IMG/VR virus record: IMGVR_UViG_3300021957_000086
Span: 1 to 43,006 of that record
Length of the DNA stretch: 43,006 bases
Reading direction: 5' to 3' (one strand)
From: a virus
Below the pieces are notes generated by a model. The model did no database searches, was not told the origin of the DNA, and worked only from the letters and a program-made list of their open reading frames with translations. Made by a program: the position numbers and the translations under genes. Positions 16,656 through 27,000 of this stretch are shown here, one piece after another (positions within the stretch are counted from its first letter, which is position 1; every line of letters starts with the position of its first letter).

Positions 16656-17765
16656 ATGGCATTACCACTCTTGTTAGGACTAGCAGGGTCTGGACTGGCT
16701 GGCGCTGGCATGCTTGGTGGCATGGGCGCGTTGACAGCGGGCGCTATCGGGTCAGGGCTTGGCTCCTACCTTGAGACTGGTGATTTGGGTCAGGGCATCC
16801 AGACTGGCCTTTTGTCATTTCTAGGCGGTAAGGCTCTTGGCTCTGTAATGGGTGGTGCAACTCCTGCTGATGCGGCCACTCCATTTACATCGCAAGGAAT
16901 AGACCCTACTAACCCAGCAAACTTTGCGGCAAAAGATTTTGGAGTAAGCGCGGCGGCGGCAAGCCCTTACAGTGCGATGACAGCCTCGCAAACAGCCGCT
17001 ATGGATGCCGCAAAGCCCGGTTTTTTTGGTAACTTAATGAGTGACCCAACAGCAGGGCAGTCTGGTGCGGGTCTAAGCGGGGCTATGGATGCCATCAAAA
17101 CCCCATATGCGCTCGGTGCGGCTGGCACTGCGGCGCTTCCCGGATTGCTTGAGCCTAAGTTCGATGCAATGCCAAAGAAGACATATAACACAGAAGAGGC
17201 AGAGGCGGCTGACCGTCAGGCAAGAACTCCCGGTTCAAACTTCCGCCCCGGCGTTAGCCCAGAGTTTGATTACTTTGGTCCAATGCAGACTAGCTTTGCT
17301 GATGGCGGTCTTGCGTCCCTAAAATATCAAGAGGGCGGCGAGATGCCAAATGACAAAGAACTTATCTCCGAGGCTGTAGATGCTATCCAAGGGCGCGATG
17401 ATACCCCAGAGCGCACACTTGCTATGTTTGTACAGCGTTATGGAGAAGACGCCTTGCGTGACCTAGTTGACCGTGTCCAGAGCGGTGAGTTCGGGGTTAA
17501 CGCAGGCATAAGCGAGGGAGAGTTGAATGGTGCTGGTGACGGCATGGATGACATGATTCCCGCGACTTTGGAAGGAGAGCAAGATGTTGTATTATCCGAT
17601 GGTGAGTTTATCGTTCCTGCGGACGTGGTTAGCGGGCTGGGCAACGGCTCGTCTAACGCAGGCTCGAAAGCTCTTTATGAAATGATGGATAGGGTTCGTG
17701 AAATGCGGACCGGAAAGAAAAAGCAACCAGACCAAGTGCCACAAGGACAAATGCTACCAGCATGA
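16656..17765 (+). CDS. Gly/Ala-rich virion protein
   Basis: 369 aa. The N-terminus (1-75) is hydrophobic and Gly/Ala-rich (LLLGLAGSGLAGAGMLGGMG), like membrane-active injection proteins. Middle low-complexity Ala/Pro stretch. The C-terminus has VVLSDGEFIVPADVVSGLG and ALYEMMDRVREMR, motifs I recognise from marine podovirus virion genes without a fixed name. AGGAG ribosome-binding site. The stop overlaps the next start. Likely an ejected or internal virion protein. Confidence 0.6.
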   Translation: MALPLLLGLAGSGLAGAGMLGGMGALTAGAIGSGLGSYLETGDLGQGIQTGLLSFLGGKALGSVMGGATPADAATPFTSQGIDPTNPANFAAKDFGVSAAAASPYSAMTASQTAAMDAAKPGFFGNLMSDPTAGQSGAGLSGAMDAIKTPYALGAAGTAALPGLLEPKFDAMPKKTYNTEEAEAADRQARTPGSNFRPGVSPEFDYFGPMQTSFADGGLASLKYQEGGEMPNDKELISEAVDAIQGRDDTPERTLAMFVQRYGEDALRDLVDRVQSGEFGVNAGISEGELNGAGDGMDDMIPATLEGEQDVVLSDGEFIVPADVVSGLGNGSSNAGSKALYEMMDRVREMRTGKKKQPDQVPQGQMLPA

Positions 17766-18181
17766 TTATTACGGCAGTACCCAGCGAAGCGCTGGGCATC
17801 GTCTGGGGAGACGTTGCAAGGTTAATGTACAAGTCAGTAGAGACTTCAAAGGGCAAGTTTCACATTGACGATTTGTACCACGGTATAAATACAGGTCTAT
17901 ATGGCCTTTGGCTCATAATGGAAGATGAAGAGGTAATAGCCGCCATCACCACAAGAGTCATTACATATCCCGGACGCAAAGCCATGGCTATGGACTGGGT
18001 AGGGGGCAGTAGAATGGGAGAGTGGCTACCCATGGCGGTAGATACTCTTGCCAAGTATTCCAAAGAAAATGGCTGTGACCATTTAGAGGGGTACGGACGG
18101 AAGGCATGGGGGAGATGGTTAGGAAAGCACGGCTGGAAGCCGGAATACATTGCTTATAGAATGGAGTTAGATAATGGGTAA
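17762..18181 (+). CDS. GNAT-like small protein in the virion cluster
   Basis: 139 aa. Alternating strands and helices (LWLIMEDEEVIAAITTRVI, AMAMDWVGG, LPMAVDTLAKYSKENGC, LGKHGWKPEYIAYRMEL) resemble a GNAT acetyltransferase fold, with the final strand pattern of that family, but the acetyl-CoA loop (Q/RxxGxG/A) is not clear, so it may be a structural derivative. Placed between virion genes with 4- and 8-base overlaps. Palindrome copy at 17872-17889 lies inside. Function uncertain. Confidence 0.5.
   Translation: MIITAVPSEALGIVWGDVARLMYKSVETSKGKFHIDDLYHGINTGLYGLWLIMEDEEVIAAITTRVITYPGRKAMAMDWVGGSRMGEWLPMAVDTLAKYSKENGCDHLEGYGRKAWGRWLGKHGWKPEYIAYRMELDNG
17872..17889. promoter_or_regulatory. Palindrome inside a gene
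   Basis: TTTGTAC-CACG-GTATAAA in the GNAT-like gene. Confidence 0.55.
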
Positions 18182-19106
18182 AGGCGGCGGAAGCCCAGCA
18201 CCAACAGACCAAACGGTGGTGCAGACCAATTTGCCAGAGTATGTTCAACCATACTTTGAGCGCCTTCTGAATCGTACAGAGGCAGAGTCTAAACAACAAT
18301 ATCAACCATACACTGGTCAGCGCCTTCAAACTGGGGGTGCTGATGTTACGCAAGCTCAACAGATGGGCCGTACCATTGCTGGTCAGGGTATTCAAGGATT
18401 GCCAATGGCACAAGCGGCTACGACCGCTGGCCTTGGTAGAGCATTGCAGGGAATGGGTTATCAAGCTGGTCAGTTTGATAGCGCCGCCGCCCAGCAATAT
18501 ATGTCCCCTTACATGCAGAATGTGGTAGATGTTCAAAAAAACCAAGCTATTCTTGACGCACAAAGACAAAACGCAGGACGTGCGGCGCAAGCCGTGCAAG
18601 CGGGCGCATTCGGAGGGTCACGTCAAGCGGTTCAGCAAGGACTCGCTGGCGAAGCACTTACGAGGCAGTTGGCAGAGATACAGGCTTCGGGGCAACAGCA
18701 AGCATATGAATCGGCACAAGGACAGTTTGAGCGAGATAGAGCCGCTAGAGAGTCCGCAGAAAGATTAGGCATTGGCGCCGCAGAGTCAGCCGCTGGTCAG
18801 TCAGCGCAACTGGCTCAGTTGGGTCAATTGGCTCGTGATGGGGATATCCAAGCCGCTTCTTTGCTAGAGAAGATTGGTAGGGATGTTCAGGCTGAAAAGC
18901 AAGCTGGTCTGGATATTGCTTATGAAGATTTTGTACGTCAGCGGGATTACCCCCGTGAACAATTACAGTTCTATTCATCCATACTTAGAGGTGTACCTGT
19001 ACAGCCTTCAACAGAAACAACCAAACTTCAGTCATATAACCCTATCCAGCAATTGCTTGGAACGGGAATCTCCGCTCTAGGGTTGTATAAAGGTATTACA
19101 GGATAG
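18174..19106 (+). CDS. Ala/Gln-rich internal virion / DNA-injection protein
   Basis: 310 aa, highly rich in Gln, Ala and Gly, mostly helical (repeated AQAVQAGAFGG, QQAYESAQGQFERDRAARESA). Opens MGKGGGSPAPTDQTVVQTNLPEYVQPYF, as in many podovirus-like virion proteins in this position. Such helical Ala/Gln-rich proteins are typically ejected with DNA to form the trans-envelope channel. Role inferred from composition and order. Confidence 0.6.
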   Translation: MGKGGGSPAPTDQTVVQTNLPEYVQPYFERLLNRTEAESKQQYQPYTGQRLQTGGADVTQAQQMGRTIAGQGIQGLPMAQAATTAGLGRALQGMGYQAGQFDSAAAQQYMSPYMQNVVDVQKNQAILDAQRQNAGRAAQAVQAGAFGGSRQAVQQGLAGEALTRQLAEIQASGQQQAYESAQGQFERDRAARESAERLGIGAAESAAGQSAQLAQLGQLARDGDIQAASLLEKIGRDVQAEKQAGLDIAYEDFVRQRDYPREQLQFYSSILRGVPVQPSTETTKLQSYNPIQQLLGTGISALGLYKGITG

Positions 19107-19110
19107 TTTT

Positions 19111-21015
19111 ATGAACATTATTGATATCCAAGACCAGCTAAAGAACTTCTCAGAGAACCAGCTTATAGGCGAAATGCAGATGCCTTCAGGCTCGGCTCCG
19201 CAATTTCTTGTGCTGAGTGAAATTCAGCGCCGTAAGCGCGTCAGGGACGACTTTAGTAAGCGGGAAGCCGCTAACCAGCAGACTGTTGCTCAAGAGGCTG
19301 TGGCGGCGGCTGGTGTGCCTATGCAGGGCATTGCTGGTATGTCAGAAGCCATGGCTCCACAGAGCGCGGCATCTGAGGGGATTGGAACTATCATGCCTCA
19401 GTCAATGCGTCAGGCCATGCCAACTCAGACAGAACAGCCAGTCCCAATGGCAGAGGGTGGGATTGTACGCGCCCAACAAGGCACATATTTCCCTTCAACC
19501 GCTGAGTTGTATGGGCTGTATGGTCAGGAATCAGGATATGGTAAGAATCTGTATGGCTCTGACGGAGAAATTGGCCCAATGCAAATATTGCCAACCACAG
19601 CAATTATGCCGGGCTACGGAATTAAGTCACTGTTCCCTGATTTAGAGAGTGCAATTCAGTCTGGGGATTATGAAAACGCCGCCGCCGCATACGCCGCTAA
19701 CAGGGCTATGGTGGACGAAGCACTTATGAGCGGTAAGAAAGTTGAGCCTTTTGTTATTGATTATCTGAACAAAGCTGAAGGCATTTTGGGCAACCGAAAC
19801 CTCGCGCTTCTTGCCTTCAATCAAGGGATTTCTGGCACAGAGGGTTACGAGGGTGACCCAACTGAAACAAATTATGTAAGTGGCGTTACGGGGAACATGG
19901 AAGATTATGGTCAGGCCAGCGCAAGAAACACAGGCGAAAGTATCCTTTCAATGCTAAGCCCTGTTAGCTCGGCAAGCGCCAGCACTCTAACCCCAGCAAC
20001 TCAGTCAGCTTCTGCGCCAATAGGAGCCACAACCACGACACAGGGCAACACTGTGGGAATGCCGTCTTTAGCAAAACCAGCTTACAGCGAAGATGACAAA
20101 ACAAATATTATTGGCGGCATAAAAATGGCTATGGGGCCAATGGCTATACGGGGGCTTGGTGAGCAGTATTATGGTAAAGACCCGGATATTGATGCCGCCC
20201 TTGAGGCCAGAGGTTACAATCCGGCAGGAATGGCTGTTGTTACCACAGAGCCAGCGACTGCCACTAAAGATGTTACCTTGCCGACAGGTGATGTTATTAA
20301 AGCTGGTGAAACAATTGAATCAGGCACAATCATGTCTCAATCGGAGGCTCAATCAAATGCCATCCCTGCTGACGCCACTGGCAGTAGTGTTGGTAAAGAG
20401 GTTGTTGTAGACTCTGACAAGTTGGCCGAAACATCTTCATCTCCTTCTATCGTGGCTCAATCTGAGACTGACTCCGTAGAACAGGACGATGAAACTGACA
20501 CTGATACTGACACTAGCGCTACCTCTGATGAGGCAACCACGACTAAGACCCCAGAATCAAACATAACATACTCTGGAGGTGAGCAAGCTGGGGTCAGTAG
20601 CCTAGAGGCTGAAATAAAAAAACTACAGGGTCAGATGGAAAAAAGCCGTGAGCAAGACAAATGGCTGGCTATTGCACAAGCTGGACTGTCTCTAATGTCA
20701 TCTAAAGAGCCAACCCTTCTGGGCGCGGCTGGAGAAGCGGGAGTTTCTGGTCTAAAGGCGTTCCGTGAAGCTCAAGACCGTTATCAAGAAGGCGTTGTTG
20801 ACCTTATTAATGCGCGCGCTAAACTTTCTACAGACGGGGATAAAAAGGGAATAACAGCATCCTCTGCCGTCAGCAGAATTAATAAAATCGAAGAGCTTCT
20901 TAATCCAACGGACCCAGCTTCAATACCACTTGACGCGGCTACTCAGCAAAGATTGAGGGAAGAAAAACGATATTTAGAAAGAAACGTGCTTCTGTATCCT
21001 GATGTAACTGCCTAA
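19111..21015 (+). CDS. Virion protein with SLT-type lytic transglycosylase domain
   Basis: 634 aa. An SLT-like domain spans about residues 130-240: catalytic Glu140 in GQESGYG, then GEIGPMQILPTTA (152-164), the usual G-x-x-GPMQI motif, and ALLAFNQG for the substrate-binding end. The N-terminus is helical; residues about 280-470 are low-complexity Ser/Thr/Asp-rich (DTDTDTS); about 490-520 is a coiled coil. Probably carried in the virion to cut peptidoglycan during entry, as T7 gp16 does. AGGA ribosome-binding site. Confidence 0.78.
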   Translation: MNIIDIQDQLKNFSENQLIGEMQMPSGSAPQFLVLSEIQRRKRVRDDFSKREAANQQTVAQEAVAAAGVPMQGIAGMSEAMAPQSAASEGIGTIMPQSMRQAMPTQTEQPVPMAEGGIVRAQQGTYFPSTAELYGLYGQESGYGKNLYGSDGEIGPMQILPTTAIMPGYGIKSLFPDLESAIQSGDYENAAAAYAANRAMVDEALMSGKKVEPFVIDYLNKAEGILGNRNLALLAFNQGISGTEGYEGDPTETNYVSGVTGNMEDYGQASARNTGESILSMLSPVSSASASTLTPATQSASAPIGATTTTQGNTVGMPSLAKPAYSEDDKTNIIGGIKMAMGPMAIRGLGEQYYGKDPDIDAALEARGYNPAGMAVVTTEPATATKDVTLPTGDVIKAGETIESGTIMSQSEAQSNAIPADATGSSVGKEVVVDSDKLAETSSSPSIVAQSETDSVEQDDETDTDTDTSATSDEATTTKTPESNITYSGGEQAGVSSLEAEIKKLQGQMEKSREQDKWLAIAQAGLSLMSSKEPTLLGAAGEAGVSGLKAFREAQDRYQEGVVDLINARAKLSTDGDKKGITASSAVSRINKIEELLNPTDPASIPLDAATQQRLREEKRYLERNVLLYPDVTA

Positions 21016-21027
21016 CGAGAGGCTACT

Positions 21028-24000
21028 ATGCCAAATATTTATGCTAAAAGCGCTCGTTCTGGTAAAACATATTCCGTAAATATAGCTGGAACTCAGCCCA
21101 CACCTGAAGAGCAAGCCTACATTGAACAGCGCATTGACAACATCGAAGGCTTCGGTGCTGTTGAGGCGCCTTTGCCTGTTGAGGAAGCTGATGACGCAAG
21201 TGCGGCTGGCAATTTAATTAGCGGCTTTGGTCGTGGCTTTCTTACATCATTCACAGAGCTACCCGGTGGTATTGTTGGACTTGGCGAATCAGTCCTTGGT
21301 TACGAGCCGGGGTCTACTGCTGTTGGCGAGGTGGCTCAAGACATATCTGACGCAGGGCGTTCTGGAGTAGAGTATCTTCTTGGGGAGTCTGATGGCAGTG
21401 TGTCATCTAAGACTGGTGAAGCGTTTGGCTCTCTTGCATCATTTTTTGTTCCCGGCACTGCCGCCGCGAAGGCGGCAAAGTTGGCTGGTTCCGGCCTCAA
21501 GGCGCAAAAGGTAGCTGGCCTTACTGGGGCTGGCGCAATGGGTGTTGGTCTGCAAGCAAAAGACCAAATCAATCGTGTTGCCGAACAGATTGCTCAGGGC
21601 AAAGAGATAGACCCAGATGATTTCATGAATGCCACCATGCTTGGTGGCGTGATTGGCGTTACAGAAATACTTCCTCTTCAAAGGGTGCTTGGCGATGTAT
21701 TGCAAATACTCCGCAAAGTTCCAAAGGGTAGCCAAGAAGCCGCCATCAAGACCATAGCTGGAAGACTAAAAAGAGCTACAGGGACATTCGCCGCTGAAGG
21801 TTCTCAAGAGGCTCTTGCGGGCATTGCTCAGGATTTGGTCGAGCAAAACCTATACAACCCAGATGCAGATATTGGCGCAACCGCAGGCGATGAGTTTCTT
21901 TATGGCGGCGGAGCTGGTGCCACTTTGTCATTCCTTGTTGACAGCATCAGAGGCCGTCAAATCAATAAGATGGACAAGGCGTTCACTCAGCTACAAGATG
22001 ACCTTGCAGATGAGGGCGCTGAGACAGCAGAAAAGGCGGCATTTGCCGCTAAGTCTGTACAGACAGGCACAGCGCTCCCCGGTCAACCAAAACTACTGTC
22101 CCCACCAAAAACTGACGATGAGCTAGTTGAAGGGACGGAGCAAGAGACTGACGCAAAGATTAAGTCTCTTGGGCTTTCACCAGAAGAAGAGTCACTAGCC
22201 GCCTCACAGGCCGCGAGAGAGCGCACCACAGGGTTTGCCAAAGTAGAGATAATGGCATTGCCTGAAGACGAGGCCGCGCGCATTAGGCGCAACAGAATAG
22301 CAACTGGGGTAGACCCAGACCTTGATGTCAGCCTTGATGAGTTGCAATCTACTATTGGTCAAGAGGCATTTGTACGCGAGTACAAAAAGCAAAAGCCAAA
22401 TATGTGGAGGGAGTCTGGCGAAAACCCACGAAATCAAAGGCCATTTAGTTCTGTCCAGTACGAGCAAGCGGTTAAGGCAGTAAGAGACAAGAAGAAAGCC
22501 ACTATACCTGTAATTCAGGCGGCGGCAAAAACTGAAGGAAAGCCAGTCCCTCTATCAGTAGCGCGCGAGTTACAAAAAGAGATGGGCCGTAAGGGCGTTC
22601 TTAATCAGGTTGGCGAAAGCAAATGGGAGGTAATGGAAAAGGTTGTTGAGGAAGAGGGTCCAGCGGCCCCCTTGCACCGAGCGTACAATCAACTTGAAGC
22701 CAAGATTGATGAAGTCAGACAAGAAAAACTTGAGGCGCAAGAGCGCCGTGACGCCGCCAAGGATAGAGGCGACACAACTGTAGCAGGCACAGCGCAACAA
22801 CAAATGGCTGAAGCTGACAGGCGCATTGATAGGCTTGATAACACTCGCTCCAGTGTAGAAGCTCAGTTAAACGAGCTTGACCCAGAGAACCCTATAGTTA
22901 ATTCGGTTGACGCCACGCAACAGGAAGCAAACAGGGCTAGGCAAGTAAGCGAAGCGGCATCTCAGGAACAGATGACCGATGAGTATGCGCGTAAGAGACA
23001 AAGTGTAGCAAATGCCTTGCGTAAATATTTACAGGCAATAGGACTTGGCGACAGGGTTGACCTAGTAACTCAAAATGTAATCTTCCCAGAAGGTGTGGAC
23101 AGCGATGCTAAATTTGAAGGCATCGAAGAACAGCTAAGAGCGCAAGGCGTTATTGAGGGGTTCGAGCAGGCCGGAGAAAATGGACGCAGGGTCATTGGCA
23201 TTGCCATGGAAATATATGACCCGAATCTATCGGAGGAAGAACTTGCCCTTAAACTGCGCGGCGTTATGAATCACGAGATGATTCACGCATTGCGTGGCTT
23301 GGGGCTGTTCACCGATAAAGAATGGCAAACTCTAACATCTGCCGCACAAAACAAGAAGCGCGTAAGGTATGTGAGTGGCAAGCTACAAGAGCGCGAATAC
23401 ACATACTATGACAGAGCCGAAGCAATCTACGGCCCGATGGGTGCTGACCAAGATTTGATTGCTGAAGAAGCTGTGGCTGAAATGTTCCGCGACTATGTTG
23501 ACGGCAAGCTCAAGATTGCTGGAAAGCCACAGTCACTACTCAAGCGTATTGTGAAGTTCTTCACATCTATCTTCCGTTCACACAATGATGTCGGCTTTAA
23601 GCAGGCGGCTGACATTTTCCAGAACATCACTACAACCGATAAGGCAAAGCAAATCGGTCGCCGTGACACTGGCTATGGTGAGATTGAGATTCCTCAAAGC
23701 AACAAGAAGTATTCAACTGCTGGCATTCGCGCCGGGTTCCTTGTGCCTGAAAAAGGTAACATTGAGCGCATTCGTCAGTCGTTCAAAGATGTCACAAAGC
23801 GCATACCTACGCTAACAGAGGCGGCAAAGAAATTGTCCGATGGTACAATTTCATACGATGAGTACGACAAGCTAGTTAACGAATTTAAGCCAATCATTCC
23901 TTACGACACAGTCCCTGCTCCTGAGAGCATGGAGGATATGCGTAACGCTTTGCAGGCGTCAGACCCTAGAAAGGTTGCGAAGCTAGGAAAGGCGAGCCTA

Positions 24001-27000
24001 ATTAAGAGTGGCACTAGACTTAAAATAAGGCTAGACATCCCAGCGTACACTCGTCAAGGCGTGTGGATTCCCACAATACATGGTCAAGATAACCGCACTA
24101 TTGCACATGAAAGCACAGCAATCATCACTGATGCACAGTTTAGTGCCAGCGAGAAGGTTGCGGCTAGAATTGCCGCTGGCGCTCAGAAGGGTCCGTTTGC
24201 CACAATAAACGGTAGCTTTGTGCAGGCGTCACCAGAAGAAGCATTCGCCATAGCGCAAGAGATGATGAATGACCCAGATGTAGTACAGGTTGGTTTTGAC
24301 CCAGAGCGCCATTCATATTTCTATGACCGCACCACAACACAGCCAGTAATTGCCGCAGAACAAGTCGTGCAAATCGGCCCGCTTGTCCTCGCAAAGAATC
24401 CTACATTCGCAGGCAAAGATAAGTTTAAGTATTCTATAGCTCCGCCAGCTCCTCTAAATGGAATTTCACAGTTCCTTACAGAGGAGGAGATTGAAGAAGT
24501 TCTTATTGGGCGCAATAATGTGGTCGAGAAGAAGGCAGAGAGCATTGCAAGAATATTCTCTGAGTTGCCGTCTGCGGATAATTTTGCGGCTGTAGCCATT
24601 GCTGGACAAGCCAAGAAGGGTTGGTACAGAAACTCAGCAAAGGCCATAATGGATATCTTTGGTATTCAAGATGCTCGGCGCTTCACTGCACTACTAGCCG
24701 CCACGTCTCCACAAACATCTGTAGAGATGAATGCAATTAACACCCTTAGTATATGGGCTAACTGGAATAACGCTGGGCGCCCACAAGACGCAGACACAAT
24801 CATCAAGATTATGGGCGAGAGTGTGCTGGGTGACAAAGGTGTGGATTCTGTCCTGCCAGCTTGGAAAGGCAACTCAATACGCGCCCTCACCGCACCGTTT
24901 GGTCAAGAGATGAATATCCTGCTCTCAGGGCCAAAGGTTAACTCTTTCATGCTTAACCTTGTCAATGAGCTTGATGAAGTCACCAACGACACTTGGATGG
25001 CTAACTTTGCGCTTATAGAACAGCCTTTGTTCAAGGGCTTTAAGCGCAAGGGCGCAGAAGACGCACTTGGGAAAATCGGCATCAAGGGGCCGGGATATCT
25101 GGCGTTTTCAGCAAGAACAAGAGAGGCCGCAAGAGCCGCTAGTGAAATCACTGGCGATAACTGGGCGCCAGCAGAAATTCAGGAAACTGTTTGGTCATTG
25201 TCAAAGGCATTGCTAGAGACACGCAAAGGCAAGGGCAATAAGTTAACTGCCAAAGAACTACTTACACAGGGCATCATCACAGACCAACAAGTTGCAGATG
25301 TGCCAGACTTTGCTACACTGTTCAGTGACGGTGTGTACGGAAGGATACTAGAAGATGCAGGGTACAAAGACAGACTTGACGCTATCAGAAGCCGCGACAC
25401 TGGCGATGGAGTCACAATTGAACCAAGGCCTATCTACAGCGCAGAAGGCGTCTCGGCTAATCCAGACTTTATCAGGCGAGAGCTTGGCGAGTTCGCAGAT
25501 AGACTCGAAATCCTCGCTGTCAACGGAAAGAAAGCCCTCAGAAAACTCAGCACAACAGTCCCAGCAGACATTACGGGAGGAAAGCGCGCCGCAATTGATG
25601 TCAGAATCGGTGCGGGCTTTAATGGAAGAGTTTTCACTGAACAAAGAGGAAGCAGAACGCTTAATGGATATAACGTAGTATCCACATACAAGGTTGGCGG
25701 TAATGCCGCCAGAACATATAACGAGCAAAGCATATCAACACCGTTAGTGATGGAGTTGGAAAAGGGCGCTAGGTCTGCCGAACAATTCTCTTCAGCCATC
25801 AGAGCCGCAAAGGCCAGCCTTGGTAATATGGGTGAATCTGTATATGTGTATCCAATAGAAACATCAGAAAGCCCTGATGGTTACACTGAAACTGGATATG
25901 AAGAGATGCGCCTGTTTCTCACTGAAGATGGCACTTCAGGGTTTGCTCTAAAAGAAACTGACACAGACGGCGTTATAGATATTGTTTCCGTATTCAACAC
26001 AGATGGCGGTCCAAACAAGGGAATAAACTATCCGTTGATTCGCCTAGCAACTGAGCAAGGTGGCAACACCCTTGATGCGTTTGACATCTACCTTCCCAAG
26101 CTATACAGCGCCAATGGATTTAAGGTTCGCTCACGGCTGAAGTGGGATAATGACGAAGCCCCAGATGGGTGGGATAAAGAGGCATTCAAAAACTTCAACA
26201 ACGGAGAGCCTGACGTTGTGTTTATGTATTATCAGCCAAACAGGGTTGATGTGTATAAGCAAGGCTCCGAAGAAGGTGAACTGTTTACAGATTACATGGA
26301 GGCAGTAGAGGCGCAAATAGGAGCCGCCCTGACACCCACAAGTGTAAACAGATATAAAGACATTGAGGTTGCCCAAGACGTTACAGAAAACAACCCTAAC
26401 GAGTTCCTGACAAAGGAAGATGACGCACAGCTTTCAGATGTTCGTGAGGGTATCAACGCGGCAGAAAAGTACGATGGTACAAAACTTTCCATCACCCCGC
26501 CAAAGCCCACTTCACTTATGAAGGCCCCCCTTAAAACAAAAGAACAATACGAATATGGATACATTCAGGAAGGCGGCAGAAAACTTCCTGTAGTTCTGAT
26601 GTATGGAAACCACCTTGTTCTTGATGATGGACGCTCTGGTGGATTCGGACTTCAACATTTGATTGCTCGCAATCATGTCCAAGAGTTATTGGACGCTGGG
26701 TTTCCGTCTGCTGAAAAAGCAATATTCGATATGATGTATCGTTGGGGCGCTCAAGGCTATCAAGATGGTGCGGATGTAATTGCATTCCCCGATGGTGGAG
26801 GCTCTATAAGGCTTGAGTGGGATGCGGGTAAGAGAGGCAAGATTGTCTTGTCCCTTACAAAGAGGGGCGTTCAGTACAACGGACAGCCAGCCTACACTGT
26901 AAGAACGGCCTACCCTCAGTCTAAAAAGAAACTGTCTTTGGCATACTCAGCTATTGACCCGAACAGAATACAAAATCAGATTCCTGTGGCTCAAGACAGC

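Noticed and set aside
22055-22070. Perfect short inverted repeat GTCTGTACAGAC
   Set aside because: Contains one GTAC only, without the N4 spacer or AAA arms, so it does not fit the phage palindrome.
25348-25728. 126-codon minus-strand open frame inside the giant gene
   Set aside because: Lies fully antisense to a well-coding gene with recognised domains, has no neighbours or ribosome-binding site, and its composition looks like a shadow of the plus-strand frame.
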